Positions 23,228-31,232 of a stretch of DNA of 34,555 bases are shown here, one piece after another. Below the pieces are notes generated by a model. It was given only the letters and a program-made list of their open reading frames with translations, did no database searches and was not told the origin of the DNA. This DNA comes from Thermoproteota archaeon. GTDB lineage: Archaea; Korarchaeota; Korarchaeia; Korarchaeales; Korarchaeaceae. The stretch spans positions 76,271 to 110,825 of the forward strand of contig JAOZFN010000007.1 of NCBI GenBank assembly GCA_027492205.1, given 5' to 3'. A program made the position numbers and the translations under genes. The stretch's first letter is position 1. The number at the start of each line of letters is the position of its first letter.

Positions 23228-24080
23228 AGGCTTCGGCCTTCGGCTCAAGCCTGGCGGCGAGCAGCGTGGCGAGCCCGTAGAGTATGAAGAAGGGCAGCGT
23301 CAGCATCATCATGCTCACGGGAGTTGGGTCTGGCGTGATTATTGCGGCCACAGCCGATATCACGAAGAACACCGTTCTCCACTTTTTCTTCAGGGTATTT
23401 GACTTGATGAACCCCATCTTAGCGGCTAGAGCCACCGCGAGCGGGAACGTAAAGAACAGGCCGGAGGAGACCATGCCGAGCAGGACGAAGTTGAAGAATT
23501 GTTTAACCGAGAACGTGAGCTCCACGCCGGAACCCAGGTTTATCCAGGCTAGTATCGCAAACGTGGCTGGTATGATCAGGTAATAGGCATAGAAGGCCCC
23601 AAGCAGGAAGAGAATGGCGAATGCGAGTGAAAATCCTATCAGGAGCTTTTTCTCCCTTGGAAAGAGGGCCGGCCTCAGGTAGGCGTAAATCTGATAGCCC
23701 ACGTAGGGCGAGGTGATCAAGAGGCCGACTAGGATCGCCAGATATATCATGACCTCTATCCCGTCGAGCCACCCGTAGGCGATCAGCTTGATGTTGACCT
23801 CTTGGGCACCTAGGAGGGCTCCAAACCTGTTGGCGAACTTGTTCGTGGACTCTAGGAGGTGGTCCCGCATGTAGAAAAATATGCTCAAGACGAGTGGGGT
23901 GTACCCGCCGCCCCCCGGGTTTTTCCCGAAGACTAGAGAGGATGGAATCGCGGTGACCGCGATGGATGCGCCTATAACCGCGAAAAGCACCCTCCTCAGC
24001 CTGACCAGCAGCTCGACGACGTGCTCCTGGATGGGCCTAGGGACATCCTCGGGAGGCTGGGACAACCCCTCTCCCCCCAC
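23214..24080 (-). CDS. tatC: TatC twin-arginine translocase receptor
   Basis: A 288-residue membrane protein with six predicted spans. HVVELLVRLRRVLFA matches the N-terminal H-x-x-E-L-R-x-R motif; SPYVGYQIYAYLRPALFPREKK is the strongly conserved first-loop region; AAIITPDPTPVSMMMLTLP matches the T-P-D-P-x-S segment. An unusually long extracytoplasmic loop after helix 1 includes VFGKNPGGGGYTPLVLSIFFYMRD. TatC recognises the RR signals, of which at least two are encoded here (the phosphoesterase and the Mo enzyme). GTG at 24080 is assumed as start; TTG at 24065 behind GGGGGAGAGGGG is also possible. Confidence 0.93.
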   Translation of the reverse strand: MGGEGLSQPPEDVPRPIQEHVVELLVRLRRVLFAVIGASIAVTAIPSSLVFGKNPGGGGYTPLVLSIFFYMRDHLLESTNKFANRFGALLGAQEVNIKLIAYGWLDGIEVMIYLAILVGLLITSPYVGYQIYAYLRPALFPREKKLLIGFSLAFAILFLLGAFYAYYLIIPATFAILAWINLGSGVELTFSVKQFFNFVLLGMVSSGLFFTFPLAVALAAKMGFIKSNTLKKKWRTVFFVISAVAAIITPDPTPVSMMMLTLPFFILYGLATLLAARLEPKAEAFTGP

Positions 24081-24126
24081 ATCCCAGGATCCGAACTTAG
24101 AGGACGGGTATTGGATGGGCTGGGAC

Positions 24127-24387
24127 TCAGGGGGACCTCTTCAAGACGACTCCCTCTCTGCAGAGACTCTCGAGGAACTCTTCTATGTCCCTAGCGGCCT
24201 GAACCTCGTCGTCGAACTCCCACTCGCCGGAGAGGAGGTTCACTATCCCCTCGGGGGATAGCCAGTCCCCGGAGATCAGGTTGAGCACGACCGACGCCTC
24301 CTCATTCAGCTCGTAGAGGTTGCCGCTCTCCTCGTCGACCAAGAAGCTCCCCTCGACGTAGGCCCCCTCTCGAAGTCTGTACTCCAG
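24127..24387 (-). CDS. Orphan PqqD-like peptide-binding protein, possible CTG start
   Basis: An 86-residue protein if read from CTG at 24387, or 71 residues from TTG at 24342. It shows the PqqD/RiPP-recognition-element layout: two short strands (YRLREGAYVEGSFLVDEESGNLYELNEEASVVL, seen in overlapping parts), then G-x-x-L-S-P-E-G-I-V-N-L-L, and DIEEFLESLCREGVVLKR. The first strands are lost if translation begins at 24342. A TATA-like TTATAAG (24424-24431) and a GAGAGGGTGAT ribosome binding site both point to the CTG. PqqD-like domains hold peptide substrates for radical SAM or other modifying enzymes. No precursor peptide or maturase sits beside it. Confidence 0.65.
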   Translation of the reverse strand: MEYRLREGAYVEGSFLVDEESGNLYELNEEASVVLNLISGDWLSPEGIVNLLSGEWEFDDEVQAARDIEEFLESLCREGVVLKRSP

Positions 24388-24548
24388 GCGCTATCACCCT
24401 CTCCCCGCCACCGCCCGACTCCGCTTATAACCGCTTGGGTCGGGTCAGGTGGGTCGAGAAAAACGCCCCCACCCACGGCGACCGCCGGCGAAGGGCGCGG
24501 CCCAGGTGGTGCGGGGCTCCAAAAAGGGGGAGGGGTGGCGTGAAAGGG
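24388..24548. promoter_or_regulatory. Spacer with pqqD-like promoter and C25-gene termination signals
   Basis: On the minus strand TTATAAG at 24424-24431 is the probable TATA box for the PqqD-like gene. T5 runs at 24521-24525 and 24459-24463 (minus strand), after C-rich stretches, lie past the stop of the C25 peptidase gene and are candidate archaeal terminators. No small gene was recognised. Confidence 0.5.
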
Positions 24549-27500
24549 TCACCCAGAGGCCGCAAAAATCCTGATGAGGTAGATGTCGCTGAACCCTGAG
24601 CTCTCACCCTCGAGGGAGAAGTACGCGGATCCGTCGGCGGACGCGCCGGCGCAGGCTGAGACGGTCCAATCGCCTAGGTCCACGTGGATGCGGTTGATCG
24701 GGCTGAGGGCCGGGTTGAAGGCCACCACGTCGAGGGAGCCCCCGGAGACCAGCGTCACCGCCACCGTCCCGGTCCCGGGCTCGACGGCCAGGCCGGGCGG
24801 ACCCCTCGGCTCGACCGCGTAGTACCCCACTCCGTGGAGCAGGTTCCCGCTGGCGTCCAGGTGGAGCGTCCAGGTCCAGGCGTCTCCCATCCCCTCGAAG
24901 AGCCCCAAGAACGCGACGTACAGATCTCCCGTCGGCGACGCGGTGAGCCTCGGGTAGATCGAGAGATCATCGTCCCTGGTGAGCCTCCTGGTCCAGAGCA
25001 CCTTTCCGCCGGAGGTGAGCTCCTTGAGCACGACCTCGTACTGGCCGTAGCTGTCGTCGGAGTAGGCGACGTAGATGTGGCCATCTGGGCCTACCGCCAC
25101 CGACGGCCAGAGGCTGTCCCCGGGGCTCCACCTGGCCATGGTGAGCCTCTTGGTCCAGAGCACCTTGCCCTGGGCCGACACCTTCTTGAGGTAGATCTCG
25201 AAGTTGCCCGGGCTGTCGTCGGAGTAGGCGACGTAGACGTATCCGTTCGGGGCCACGGCGACTGACGGGTAGATCGAGTCCCCGGGGCTCCACCTGGCCA
25301 TGGTGAGCCTCTTGGTCCACACGACGGTGCCGTCCCACTTGACCTTCTTGAGCACGACCTCGTACTGGCCGTAGCTGTCGTCGGAGTAGGCGACGTAGAC
25401 GTATCCGTTCGGGGCCACGGCGACGCTGGGCATCTCGCTGTCTCCGGAGCTGTAGGTCAGCCTCTTAGCCCACAGCCTGCCGCCCGCTGGACTGTACTTG
25501 GCGAGGTAGATCTCGTAGTCCCCGCCCACGAACGACTGGTATGCGACGTAGGCGTGTCCGGCCGGGCTGGTGGCGACCGAGGGGGCGTGATCTGGATTCG
25601 CGTCTGACGTCACCCGCTTCACCCAGTCCAGCCCGGTCCTCGTGGTGCCGGCCCCCTCGGAGAGCCAGTCGAGGACCCTCGACATGACCTCCGCGCGGTC
25701 GGCGGAGCTGTTGATGGCCTCGAAGCCGAAGGCGAAGTAGACGACCCTGTATACCCCGGTGTCCGCCCTGACGGCCCCGCACCCGTCGCCGGTGTACGTG
25801 AAGACGCAGACGCCGCCCTCCGCGGGGTTGACCTCCTCCTGCAACCACTGGTTCCAGGCGCCGTCCCCTCCCTCTATGCCGATCGTCAGGCCGTCGGATA
25901 TCGGATCTCCCGGGACCCCCTCCAGCTGGAAGATGTTGGAGTGCCCGACGTACTCCGCGTGGAGGTAGTAGCGGTAGAAGTCAAGCAGGTACGGGTCGTA
26001 GGCCCAGCTGTTGTAATCGTCTCCTATGTCCTGACCGGAGAGGAAGAGCCTGCCGCCGGAGTCGAGGTACTCCTCCAGGGCCCCTGCCGCGGAGAAAAGG
26101 TTGCCCCACAACCACCCAGGCGGGTCGGAGGGCGTGTACCAGATCGCGACCCCGTGCCCCCGCAGGTCACCAGCGTCGGGGTAGCCCAGGGCGTACGCGG
26201 GCCACACGTCGAAGTCCTCCCCGAGCCCAGACAGCGCGTCCTCGTAGTAGTGGGGCCACGTGAACTCGTAGTGGGCGTAGTCCCAGACGTCCTCGACCAG
26301 GAGCACCCTCGCTCCGGTCTGCGGGGGCACCGTGTGGAGGAAGAGCCAGCCCTCCATCCCGTCGGGGGACTCGGCCCTGACCAGGTACTCGCCCCTCCAC
26401 CCCGCCGAGAAGGAGTAGTCGAACTCTCCGCGCCCCTGGGCCAGGTCGTCCACGCGGTGTACGGTCCAGTTCACCCTGTAGACCGTGACCTCGTCGCCGG
26501 GGGAGGACACCCTTACAGCTGCGGGTCCGTCCGTCCAGTAGTAGGGCTCTCCGCTGAATGGGGAGTGGCCGTCCGGGTCCACGGCCTCGATCAGCGGGCG
26601 CTGGCCGGGCTGAGACCCTCCGCGCCGCGGGAGGGTCAGGGCTGGGTCCCCGAGCAGGGCGGTCTCCAGCAGGGTCCTCCTGTCGATCAACGCCGACCAG
26701 TCCGAGCCCGACACGTCATTCCACATAGCGTAGAGGCGCCAGGCCCCGAGGGCGGCGTCGCCCAGCGCCCTCACCCCCTCGCTGTATGAGAGGAAGAAGT
26801 TCTGGGTCATCTGGTCCATGTAGAACGGGTAGGCGTCTACCACGTACCCCTCGCTCTCTCCCCAGTCCAACCCTGCGTAGGCCACCCTGGTGGCCCCGAA
26901 GTACGCCACCCCTCCGGCCGGCGAAAGGAGCAGGCCCTCCCCGAAGGAGATGGGGAAGCCCACGCTCCACAGCTCCTCGTCGAACGCCGCGTTGTCGCAC
27001 GCCACCGAGACCACGACGGGCAGCTCCGTCGACTCCGGCATGGACAGCAGGTCGCCCACGTCCACCAGCTCGACGAAGCCCTCGAAGTTGTAGAGCCACA
27101 TCCCGTCTCCCGAGCCGTGGTTCACCTCGTAGATCAGGCCGTAACCCCCGCCGTAGGCCTCCAGGGCGGAGTCGGGGGTCAGGTCTCCCGTGGAGTAGTA
27201 CAGCTTGCGCACCCTAAAGTCGCTAAGGTAGCCCTCGTTGACCGTGTCGACGGAGAGCAGCTCCCCGTGGAATTCCTTGAATGGAAACGCCGGTCCAGCG
27301 ATGAGGGCGGCGCTCCAGAACCAGTCCCCCGGGCTCCAGGACGCGAGCTTGTCAACCACCTCCCCGGCCGCGCTAGAGTTCACGGGTAACCTTCCGACCG
27401 CGTAGTCGGGGACGAGGTCGTAGTCGGGCGAGGCGTAGAGGTAGTCCGTGGGGATCCAGGCCTCGTACCCGCCGCCCCACCAGCCCTCGTCGTAGTAGTA

Positions 27501-28505
27501 GAAGCTGGGGGGCACCAGGTCGGAGTCGCCCAGTATGGTCACGTACCTCAGGTTCGGGTGGGCCACCCGGTCCCTCAGGTACGATATGATTCTCTTGGCG
27601 AGGTCGTAGTCGTACCCGACTATCCGGTCCCTGTCGGGGAGGGTCTCGTTCCAGTAGCCGGGGAGGGGGGGATCCCCGGCCGGCGGGTAGTACCTGGCTA
27701 TCTCCTCCACGGTGACCACGGCCGTCGGGACGCCCCAATCGGCGTGGAGCTCCGCCAGCTCCTCTGCCGCGTCCCTGAGGCCCTCTGTGGTTATGATCAC
27801 GCCCTCGGCCCCGGTGAGTATTGGCGAGAGGGCCTCTGCCGGGCCCTCCTCCCCCGCGACGTAGTACAGCTCGACCCGGGCACTCGTTATCAGGACCGCC
27901 CTCCTGCGGGCCGGGGAGTACTGGACCGGGAAGAACTCCACGAAGGCCAGGACCCTCCGGCCGTCGCTCCCGTACCTGACTCGGGCGACTACCCCGGGCA
28001 GGTAGGCCTCCGAGGAGTAGACCTCCGGGTCGGGGCTGAGGACGTCTCCTCCCTCCCTCCCGACCTCTCCGGGAGGCCCGCCGCCCCTGGGCGGGAGCCA
28101 GGTCTGCGGCTTGGGCATCGGCGCTATCACCAGGTCGCCCTCAAGCTCCACGTACTCCCCGCCGACCACCCTCAGGCCGAGCACCCTGGCGCCGGGCGGG
28201 AGCTCCAGCTCCGTGACCCTGACCGGCAGGAGGGGCTCCCCGGGCGATCCCCTGAGCTTGGATCCGCTCAGCGTGACGAGGTCAAATCCCGCCATCTTCA
28301 GCGTCTCCACCTCGGACGGGTCCACTGCGAGGGAGAGCGACAGGGTCTCGAAGGGTCCGGTCGGGGGAGAGGGTAGTCCCATGTCGATGCCCAGGTCCTT
28401 CAGGTCCATCGAGGGAGTCGCCGCGAGGGGTCCTGGGACCGGGACGAGGAGGATTCCGGTGAGGGCCAGCAGAGAGAGGGTGGATGACAGCCTTCTCCTC
28501 CTCAA
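24549..28505 (-). CDS. Secreted C25 (gingipain-like) peptidase with C-terminal repeats
   Basis: A 1318-residue exported protein. Residues 1-29 are a basic, then hydrophobic signal peptide. Residues 230-650 are a C25 cysteine peptidase domain: TILGDSDLVPPS, PDYAVGRLPV, catalytic His463 in VNHGSGDG and Cys503 in VSVACDNAAFD. Residues about 700-980 include a ThuA/GATase-like segment (VLLVEDVWDY, FLSGQDIGDDYNSW). Residues about 1000-1230 are tandem 54-residue units with PSVAVAPNGYVYVAYSDDS, likely a beta-propeller. No C-terminal membrane anchor or sorting motif is obvious. The start is TTG at 28505 with GAGGTGAA upstream. It could degrade external protein or process surface proteins. Confidence 0.85.
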   Translation of the reverse strand: MRRRRLSSTLSLLALTGILLVPVPGPLAATPSMDLKDLGIDMGLPSPPTGPFETLSLSLAVDPSEVETLKMAGFDLVTLSGSKLRGSPGEPLLPVRVTELELPPGARVLGLRVVGGEYVELEGDLVIAPMPKPQTWLPPRGGGPPGEVGREGGDVLSPDPEVYSSEAYLPGVVARVRYGSDGRRVLAFVEFFPVQYSPARRRAVLITSARVELYYVAGEEGPAEALSPILTGAEGVIITTEGLRDAAEELAELHADWGVPTAVVTVEEIARYYPPAGDPPLPGYWNETLPDRDRIVGYDYDLAKRIISYLRDRVAHPNLRYVTILGDSDLVPPSFYYYDEGWWGGGYEAWIPTDYLYASPDYDLVPDYAVGRLPVNSSAAGEVVDKLASWSPGDWFWSAALIAGPAFPFKEFHGELLSVDTVNEGYLSDFRVRKLYYSTGDLTPDSALEAYGGGYGLIYEVNHGSGDGMWLYNFEGFVELVDVGDLLSMPESTELPVVVSVACDNAAFDEELWSVGFPISFGEGLLLSPAGGVAYFGATRVAYAGLDWGESEGYVVDAYPFYMDQMTQNFFLSYSEGVRALGDAALGAWRLYAMWNDVSGSDWSALIDRRTLLETALLGDPALTLPRRGGSQPGQRPLIEAVDPDGHSPFSGEPYYWTDGPAAVRVSSPGDEVTVYRVNWTVHRVDDLAQGRGEFDYSFSAGWRGEYLVRAESPDGMEGWLFLHTVPPQTGARVLLVEDVWDYAHYEFTWPHYYEDALSGLGEDFDVWPAYALGYPDAGDLRGHGVAIWYTPSDPPGWLWGNLFSAAGALEEYLDSGGRLFLSGQDIGDDYNSWAYDPYLLDFYRYYLHAEYVGHSNIFQLEGVPGDPISDGLTIGIEGGDGAWNQWLQEEVNPAEGGVCVFTYTGDGCGAVRADTGVYRVVYFAFGFEAINSSADRAEVMSRVLDWLSEGAGTTRTGLDWVKRVTSDANPDHAPSVATSPAGHAYVAYQSFVGGDYEIYLAKYSPAGGRLWAKRLTYSSGDSEMPSVAVAPNGYVYVAYSDDSYGQYEVVLKKVKWDGTVVWTKRLTMARWSPGDSIYPSVAVAPNGYVYVAYSDDSPGNFEIYLKKVSAQGKVLWTKRLTMARWSPGDSLWPSVAVGPDGHIYVAYSDDSYGQYEVVLKELTSGGKVLWTRRLTRDDDLSIYPRLTASPTGDLYVAFLGLFEGMGDAWTWTLHLDASGNLLHGVGYYAVEPRGPPGLAVEPGTGTVAVTLVSGGSLDVVAFNPALSPINRIHVDLGDWTVSACAGASADGSAYFSLEGESSGFSDIYLIRIFAASG
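24960..25480 (-). repeat. Tandem 162-base repeats inside the C25 peptidase gene
   Basis: Copies of the CTGTCGTCGGAGTAGGCGAC segment start at 25051, 25213 and 25375, exactly 162 bases (54 codons) apart. The segment beginning TCCCCGGGGCTCCACCTGGC recurs with the same offset. Neighbouring copies are nearly identical at DNA level, which points to recent duplication or gene conversion. More divergent units flank them. Confidence 0.85.
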
Positions 28506-28759
28506 GGGGAGTTCACCTCGCGCGCCGTTAGTTTCACCAAGCTCGCCACTTATCTAAAAATCATTCCCCCCCCAAGGGGGGCTGCGTTCGGAATCCTTCA
28601 CATACAAAGGGAGGGCAGGTGCTCGGTGGGTGGGGATGGGAAGGGTAGCGTCAGCTAAAAGAGTCTCCGCCCCGCGTGGTGGAATTCCCTATCAAGCTCA
28701 CCTCACCTCACTTCACTTCAAACTCCAATCTGATCCTCGCCTCGCGAGCTCCGTCCGTG
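28506..28759. other. Non-coding gap with dyad, promoter and short C/A-rich repeats
   Basis: No gene is supported here. On the minus strand a TATA-like TTTAGATAAG lies at about 28547-28557 for the C25 gene. Just upstream is CCCCCCAAGGGGGG (28568-28581), the reverse complement of the dyad ahead of the DtxR-family gene. At 28697-28720 is a short imperfect tandem repeat of CTCAC and CTTCA units. The rest shows nothing recognisable. Confidence 0.5.
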
Positions 28760-28987
28760 TCATCCGTGGGCCGACGAGATCAGCGTTACTGGATCGCCTA
28801 GGGACTCGGACAGGCAGAAGCCCCCCAGTATCAGGGGCATGAGCGGGTATGCGGGGACGACCCATACTCCGCGCCTGGGCCTCGAGCTGGTGTTCAGCTC
28901 CCTCGGAATGGGGGAGAGAACCCTGCGCAGAGCGAACTTTCTACCGCCGGGGACCGACTCTTCCACCGGACACCCTTGGCCCACCGC
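28760..28987 (-). pseudogene. Decayed duplicate of the prepilin peptidase 3' end
   Basis: The minus-strand frame ending at 28760 reads GGRKFALRRVLSPI, then WVVPAYPLMPLILGGF, then LGDPVTLIS. The intact peptidase just upstream ends with GRRKLNLSRVLSPL, WFVPAYPLMPLILLGY and VGDPLTLLA in the same order. DNA similarity is also visible (AGTATCAGGGGCAT in both). Only about 75 codons are kept; the catalytic aspartate region is absent and no proper start is present, so I call it a remnant of tandem duplication. Expression as a tiny membrane peptide cannot be excluded. Confidence 0.75.
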
Positions 28988-29007
28988 ACTGCCCGATCTC
29001 GCCTGCG

Positions 29008-29721
29008 TCAGGGTCGGTACACCCCCGCCAGGAGGGTCAAGGGGTCGCCGACTGCGAGGGAGAGGAGATATCCGAGTAGTATCAGGGGCATTAGCGGATA
29101 GGCGGGCACAAACCATCGGCAGCTCTCGTCGGGAACCCTTGCCTCCAAAGGGCTCAGGACTCTGGACAGATTCAGCTTTCTTCTGCCGTCACGCACCTCC
29201 TCCGCGGGAACCGCCCCGAGCCCCGGCCTTGTGGTGAGCAGAGCCAGTCCGATTATTATTTTCCAGACAGGCTCATCTACACCCTCTAGGAGGGAAGGAT
29301 CTCTCCTTAATTTGAGAAAATTTGAAATCAATTGTATCGGAGGAATGGTCAGGACCAAGGCCTTGGAGTATATCAGGGTGGAGAACATCGGGGGGATTGC
29401 CCTCAGAACGGGATCCCTGAGGTAGAGCGGGGTGGACAGTCCTATGGACAGGTACGCCAGCACGTCTGCCTCCCCGAGGAGTCTGAGTTTCCAGCTGAGG
29501 ATCAGAACACCCACCGCGGGGGCGGAGAGGAGCGCCGATGACACAATGTGGTCCACCATTCCGCGGCCTGCGAGGGCCAAGTCTAGGATCAATGAGGGCA
29601 AAGCCAACGCGAGCCATATCTTATCGCTCACCTGGCGAGTCCTAACGTCCTGGATGGATGCGGTCAGCAGAGATGCAGCCGTGATCGCGTACTGAGCTGC
29701 TATTATATATCGAACCGACAA
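29008..29721 (-). CDS. Archaeal prepilin/preflagellin peptidase (PibD/FlaK-like, A24)
   Basis: A 237-residue membrane aspartic protease that cuts the leader of type IV pilin-like proteins. The two catalytic aspartates are Asp25 in SIQDVRTRQVSDKIW and Asp86 in LLGEADVLAY (the G-x-A/x-D motif as GEAD). About six membrane spans are seen, plus a C-terminal FVPAYPLMPLILLGYLL span. The start is TTG at 29721 with GGGGAG close by, and a TATA-like TTTTATCC lies at 29755-29762. It lies beside pilin-like genes that are its likely substrates, and is divergent from the plus-strand pilin. Confidence 0.85.
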   Translation of the reverse strand: MSVRYIIAAQYAITAASLLTASIQDVRTRQVSDKIWLALALPSLILDLALAGRGMVDHIVSSALLSAPAVGVLILSWKLRLLGEADVLAYLSIGLSTPLYLRDPVLRAIPPMFSTLIYSKALVLTIPPIQLISNFLKLRRDPSLLEGVDEPVWKIIIGLALLTTRPGLGAVPAEEVRDGRRKLNLSRVLSPLEARVPDESCRWFVPAYPLMPLILLGYLLSLAVGDPLTLLAGVYRP

Positions 29722-29835
29722 TTCTCCCCCTACGCTGCTGATCAGGCTTAGACGGATAAAATCTACGATAGTTCGGTCTTAAGGGGCTACTGCGGCACCC
29801 GCCAGTGATCCCCGAGCCGCACGCCCACAAAACCA

Positions 29836-29865
29836 CTTTTAAGAAAGTGCGCTGATAGGAGGGAG
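29836..29865 (+). promoter_or_regulatory. Promoter and ribosome binding site of the pilin-like gene
   Basis: TATA-like CTTTTAAG at 29836-29843 and a strong GGAGGGAG ribosome binding site just before the ATG at 29868. The short distance predicts a leader of only a few bases in front of the binding site. Confidence 0.5.
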
Positions 29866-29867
29866 CG

Positions 29868-30281
29868 ATGTCAAGAACGACGATTGAAGTTGTCCTCCTA
29901 GTTCTTGGGGTGACCTTGGCGGTCCTCACATTTTACGTGGTCAGGGGCGGCACCATCAACATCTTCACCAGACAAACATCTTCACTACCCCAGACAGACA
30001 TTCAGATTGTGAACTTCAATCCGTGTGACGGGTCAAGCGCCGTAATAACGATAAAAAACAAGGGGCCGGTGACGCTCCAGGTATCCTCAGAGGACGATTG
30101 GGCGGTCTTCATCAACAACTCCGCCGTGACTCTCTGCCCCATGGGGCCCGCCCAGGTGGATGTTGGCGAGACTATAGAACTCCACATATGCGGCTGCTTC
30201 GACGAAAACGCCCCACAGTCGATCAAGGTATTTGGCCCTCAGAACAGCCAGGCCTGGGCTAGCTGGGCCCCGCCGGGATGA
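29868..30281 (+). CDS. Pilin-like or FlaF/FlaG-like surface protein
   Basis: A 137-residue protein with one N-terminal hydrophobic helix (TIEVVLLVLGVTLAVLTFYVV) and Glu7 where pilins carry their conserved Glu. The extracytoplasmic part looks like a beta-sandwich (IQIVNFNPCDGSSAVITIKNKG) with four cysteines (53, 90, 108, 110) that could form two disulfides. There is no clear class III signal (K/R-G before the helix), so processing by the adjacent prepilin peptidase is uncertain. It ends 23 bases inside the 3' end of the convergent gene. No closer family was recognised. Confidence 0.6.
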   Translation: MSRTTIEVVLLVLGVTLAVLTFYVVRGGTINIFTRQTSSLPQTDIQIVNFNPCDGSSAVITIKNKGPVTLQVSSEDDWAVFINNSAVTLCPMGPAQVDVGETIELHICGCFDENAPQSIKVFGPQNSQAWASWAPPG

Positions 30282-30744
30282 TCGCTATGAGGCCCTCCCC
30301 CTGCTCCGCCTTGAGGTTGGAGATGTAGAGGACGTAGTCCTCGGCCTGCTGGTCGTACCTCAGGGAGAATATTATCTCGCCGGAGTAGAGGGGGCTGGGG
30401 GCCACGACCCTGATGTCAGAGGCCCAGGCGGCCTCCCCCCTCCCTTCGGCGGACCCGCTTACCACTCTGACGACAACCCTCCGGTCCTCGGGCAGGACGT
30501 ATATCTCAACCAGCTTCCCCCGGGAGGGGGAGACCTTAATGGACTCCTCACCGACGATGGCCCCCTCCGTCCTGCTGGCGGCCAGGAAGTCGATCTCGTC
30601 GGCGATTACCCTGGCTACGATCTCGGCGTCCCTGCTCAGGCTCCTCCGGAGGACCACCGGCCTTATGTAGAAGGAGTAGGCCAGGACGAGAACCCCCATC
30701 AGCACCAACGTGGCCACGACGGCGACGTCCCTCAACCCGCTCAC
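30259..30744 (-). CDS. Small membrane-anchored pilin-like protein A (unrecognised)
   Basis: A 161-residue protein with an N-terminal hydrophobic helix (VAVVATLVLMGVLVLAYSF) and a soluble outer domain rich in beta strands (KLVEIYVLPEDRRVVVRVV). Layout and size are those of minor pilins or pseudopilins; no family is recognised. The start is GTG at 30744, overlapping the stop of the upstream gene as GTGA, so translation is coupled. It is the last gene of the minus-strand surface operon and overlaps the 3' end of the pilin-like gene. Confidence 0.6.
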   Translation of the reverse strand: MSGLRDVAVVATLVLMGVLVLAYSFYIRPVVLRRSLSRDAEIVARVIADEIDFLAASRTEGAIVGEESIKVSPSRGKLVEIYVLPEDRRVVVRVVSGSAEGRGEAAWASDIRVVAPSPLYSGEIIFSLRYDQQAEDYVLYISNLKAEQGEGLIAIIPAGPS

Positions 30745-31226
30745 CCTCCCCCTCGGTTCCACCCGATAGTGATCACCATCGGCTGTTTGTAGGAGACCGT
30801 GACTAGGTTGACAGAATTCGCGTAGGCGAGGCCCCCGTTCTCCAGTCTCCACTCACCCGTCGAGTTGACGACCACGGCCGTCGCGGTCCCGCGGGGCTCG
30901 ATTCTGACCTCTACCACCTCACCTTCGAACTCGACGCTCACTCCCTCCCAGACCGGACACGCGTCGCACAGGAACGTGGTGGCATTTGGTTCGAACGCCG
31001 GAGTGACGTGGTCCGGTATGTTCAAGTACAGGCTGGATTCTGAGCCGGGACCCGATACAACGACCCCCTCAATAGCGTTGGCGAGCGTTATGGCATCTTT
31101 CAACGTGACGTCGAGCCTCTGCCTGGCCTCTCTCTCGCGCATGTAGGGGAGAATCAGCTGATACGCGGTGGCCAGGACTATAACGCCGAGGAGTAGGAGG
31201 GTCGCGGCTATGGCCACAGAATTCAC
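30741..31226 (-). CDS. Small membrane-anchored pilin-like protein B (unrecognised)
   Basis: A 161-residue protein with an N-terminal helix (VAIAATLLLLGVIVLATAYQL) followed by a charged linker (MREREARQRLD) and a beta-rich outer domain with Cys residues in FLCDACP. Its N-terminus resembles that of the downstream gene (AxxATLxLxGVxVLA), so the two are probably paralogues. The start is GTG at 31226 with GGAGGGGTGAT upstream. The upstream gene ends 6 bases before. Role inferred only from layout: a minor pilin or assembly partner. Confidence 0.6.
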   Translation of the reverse strand: MNSVAIAATLLLLGVIVLATAYQLILPYMREREARQRLDVTLKDAITLANAIEGVVVSGPGSESSLYLNIPDHVTPAFEPNATTFLCDACPVWEGVSVEFEGEVVEVRIEPRGTATAVVVNSTGEWRLENGGLAYANSVNLVTVSYKQPMVITIGWNRGGG

Positions 31227-31232
31227 GGGCGA

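Noticed and set aside
28697-28720. Tandem CTCAC/CTTCA units as a possible CRISPR or iteron
   Set aside because: Units are only 5 bases, there are no spacers and no associated genes; simple sequence slippage is enough.
28630-28842. Short plus-strand frame in the gap before the peptidase remnant
   Set aside because: No ribosome binding site, no recognisable motif, low-complexity Ser/Arg composition, and partly antisense to the remnant.
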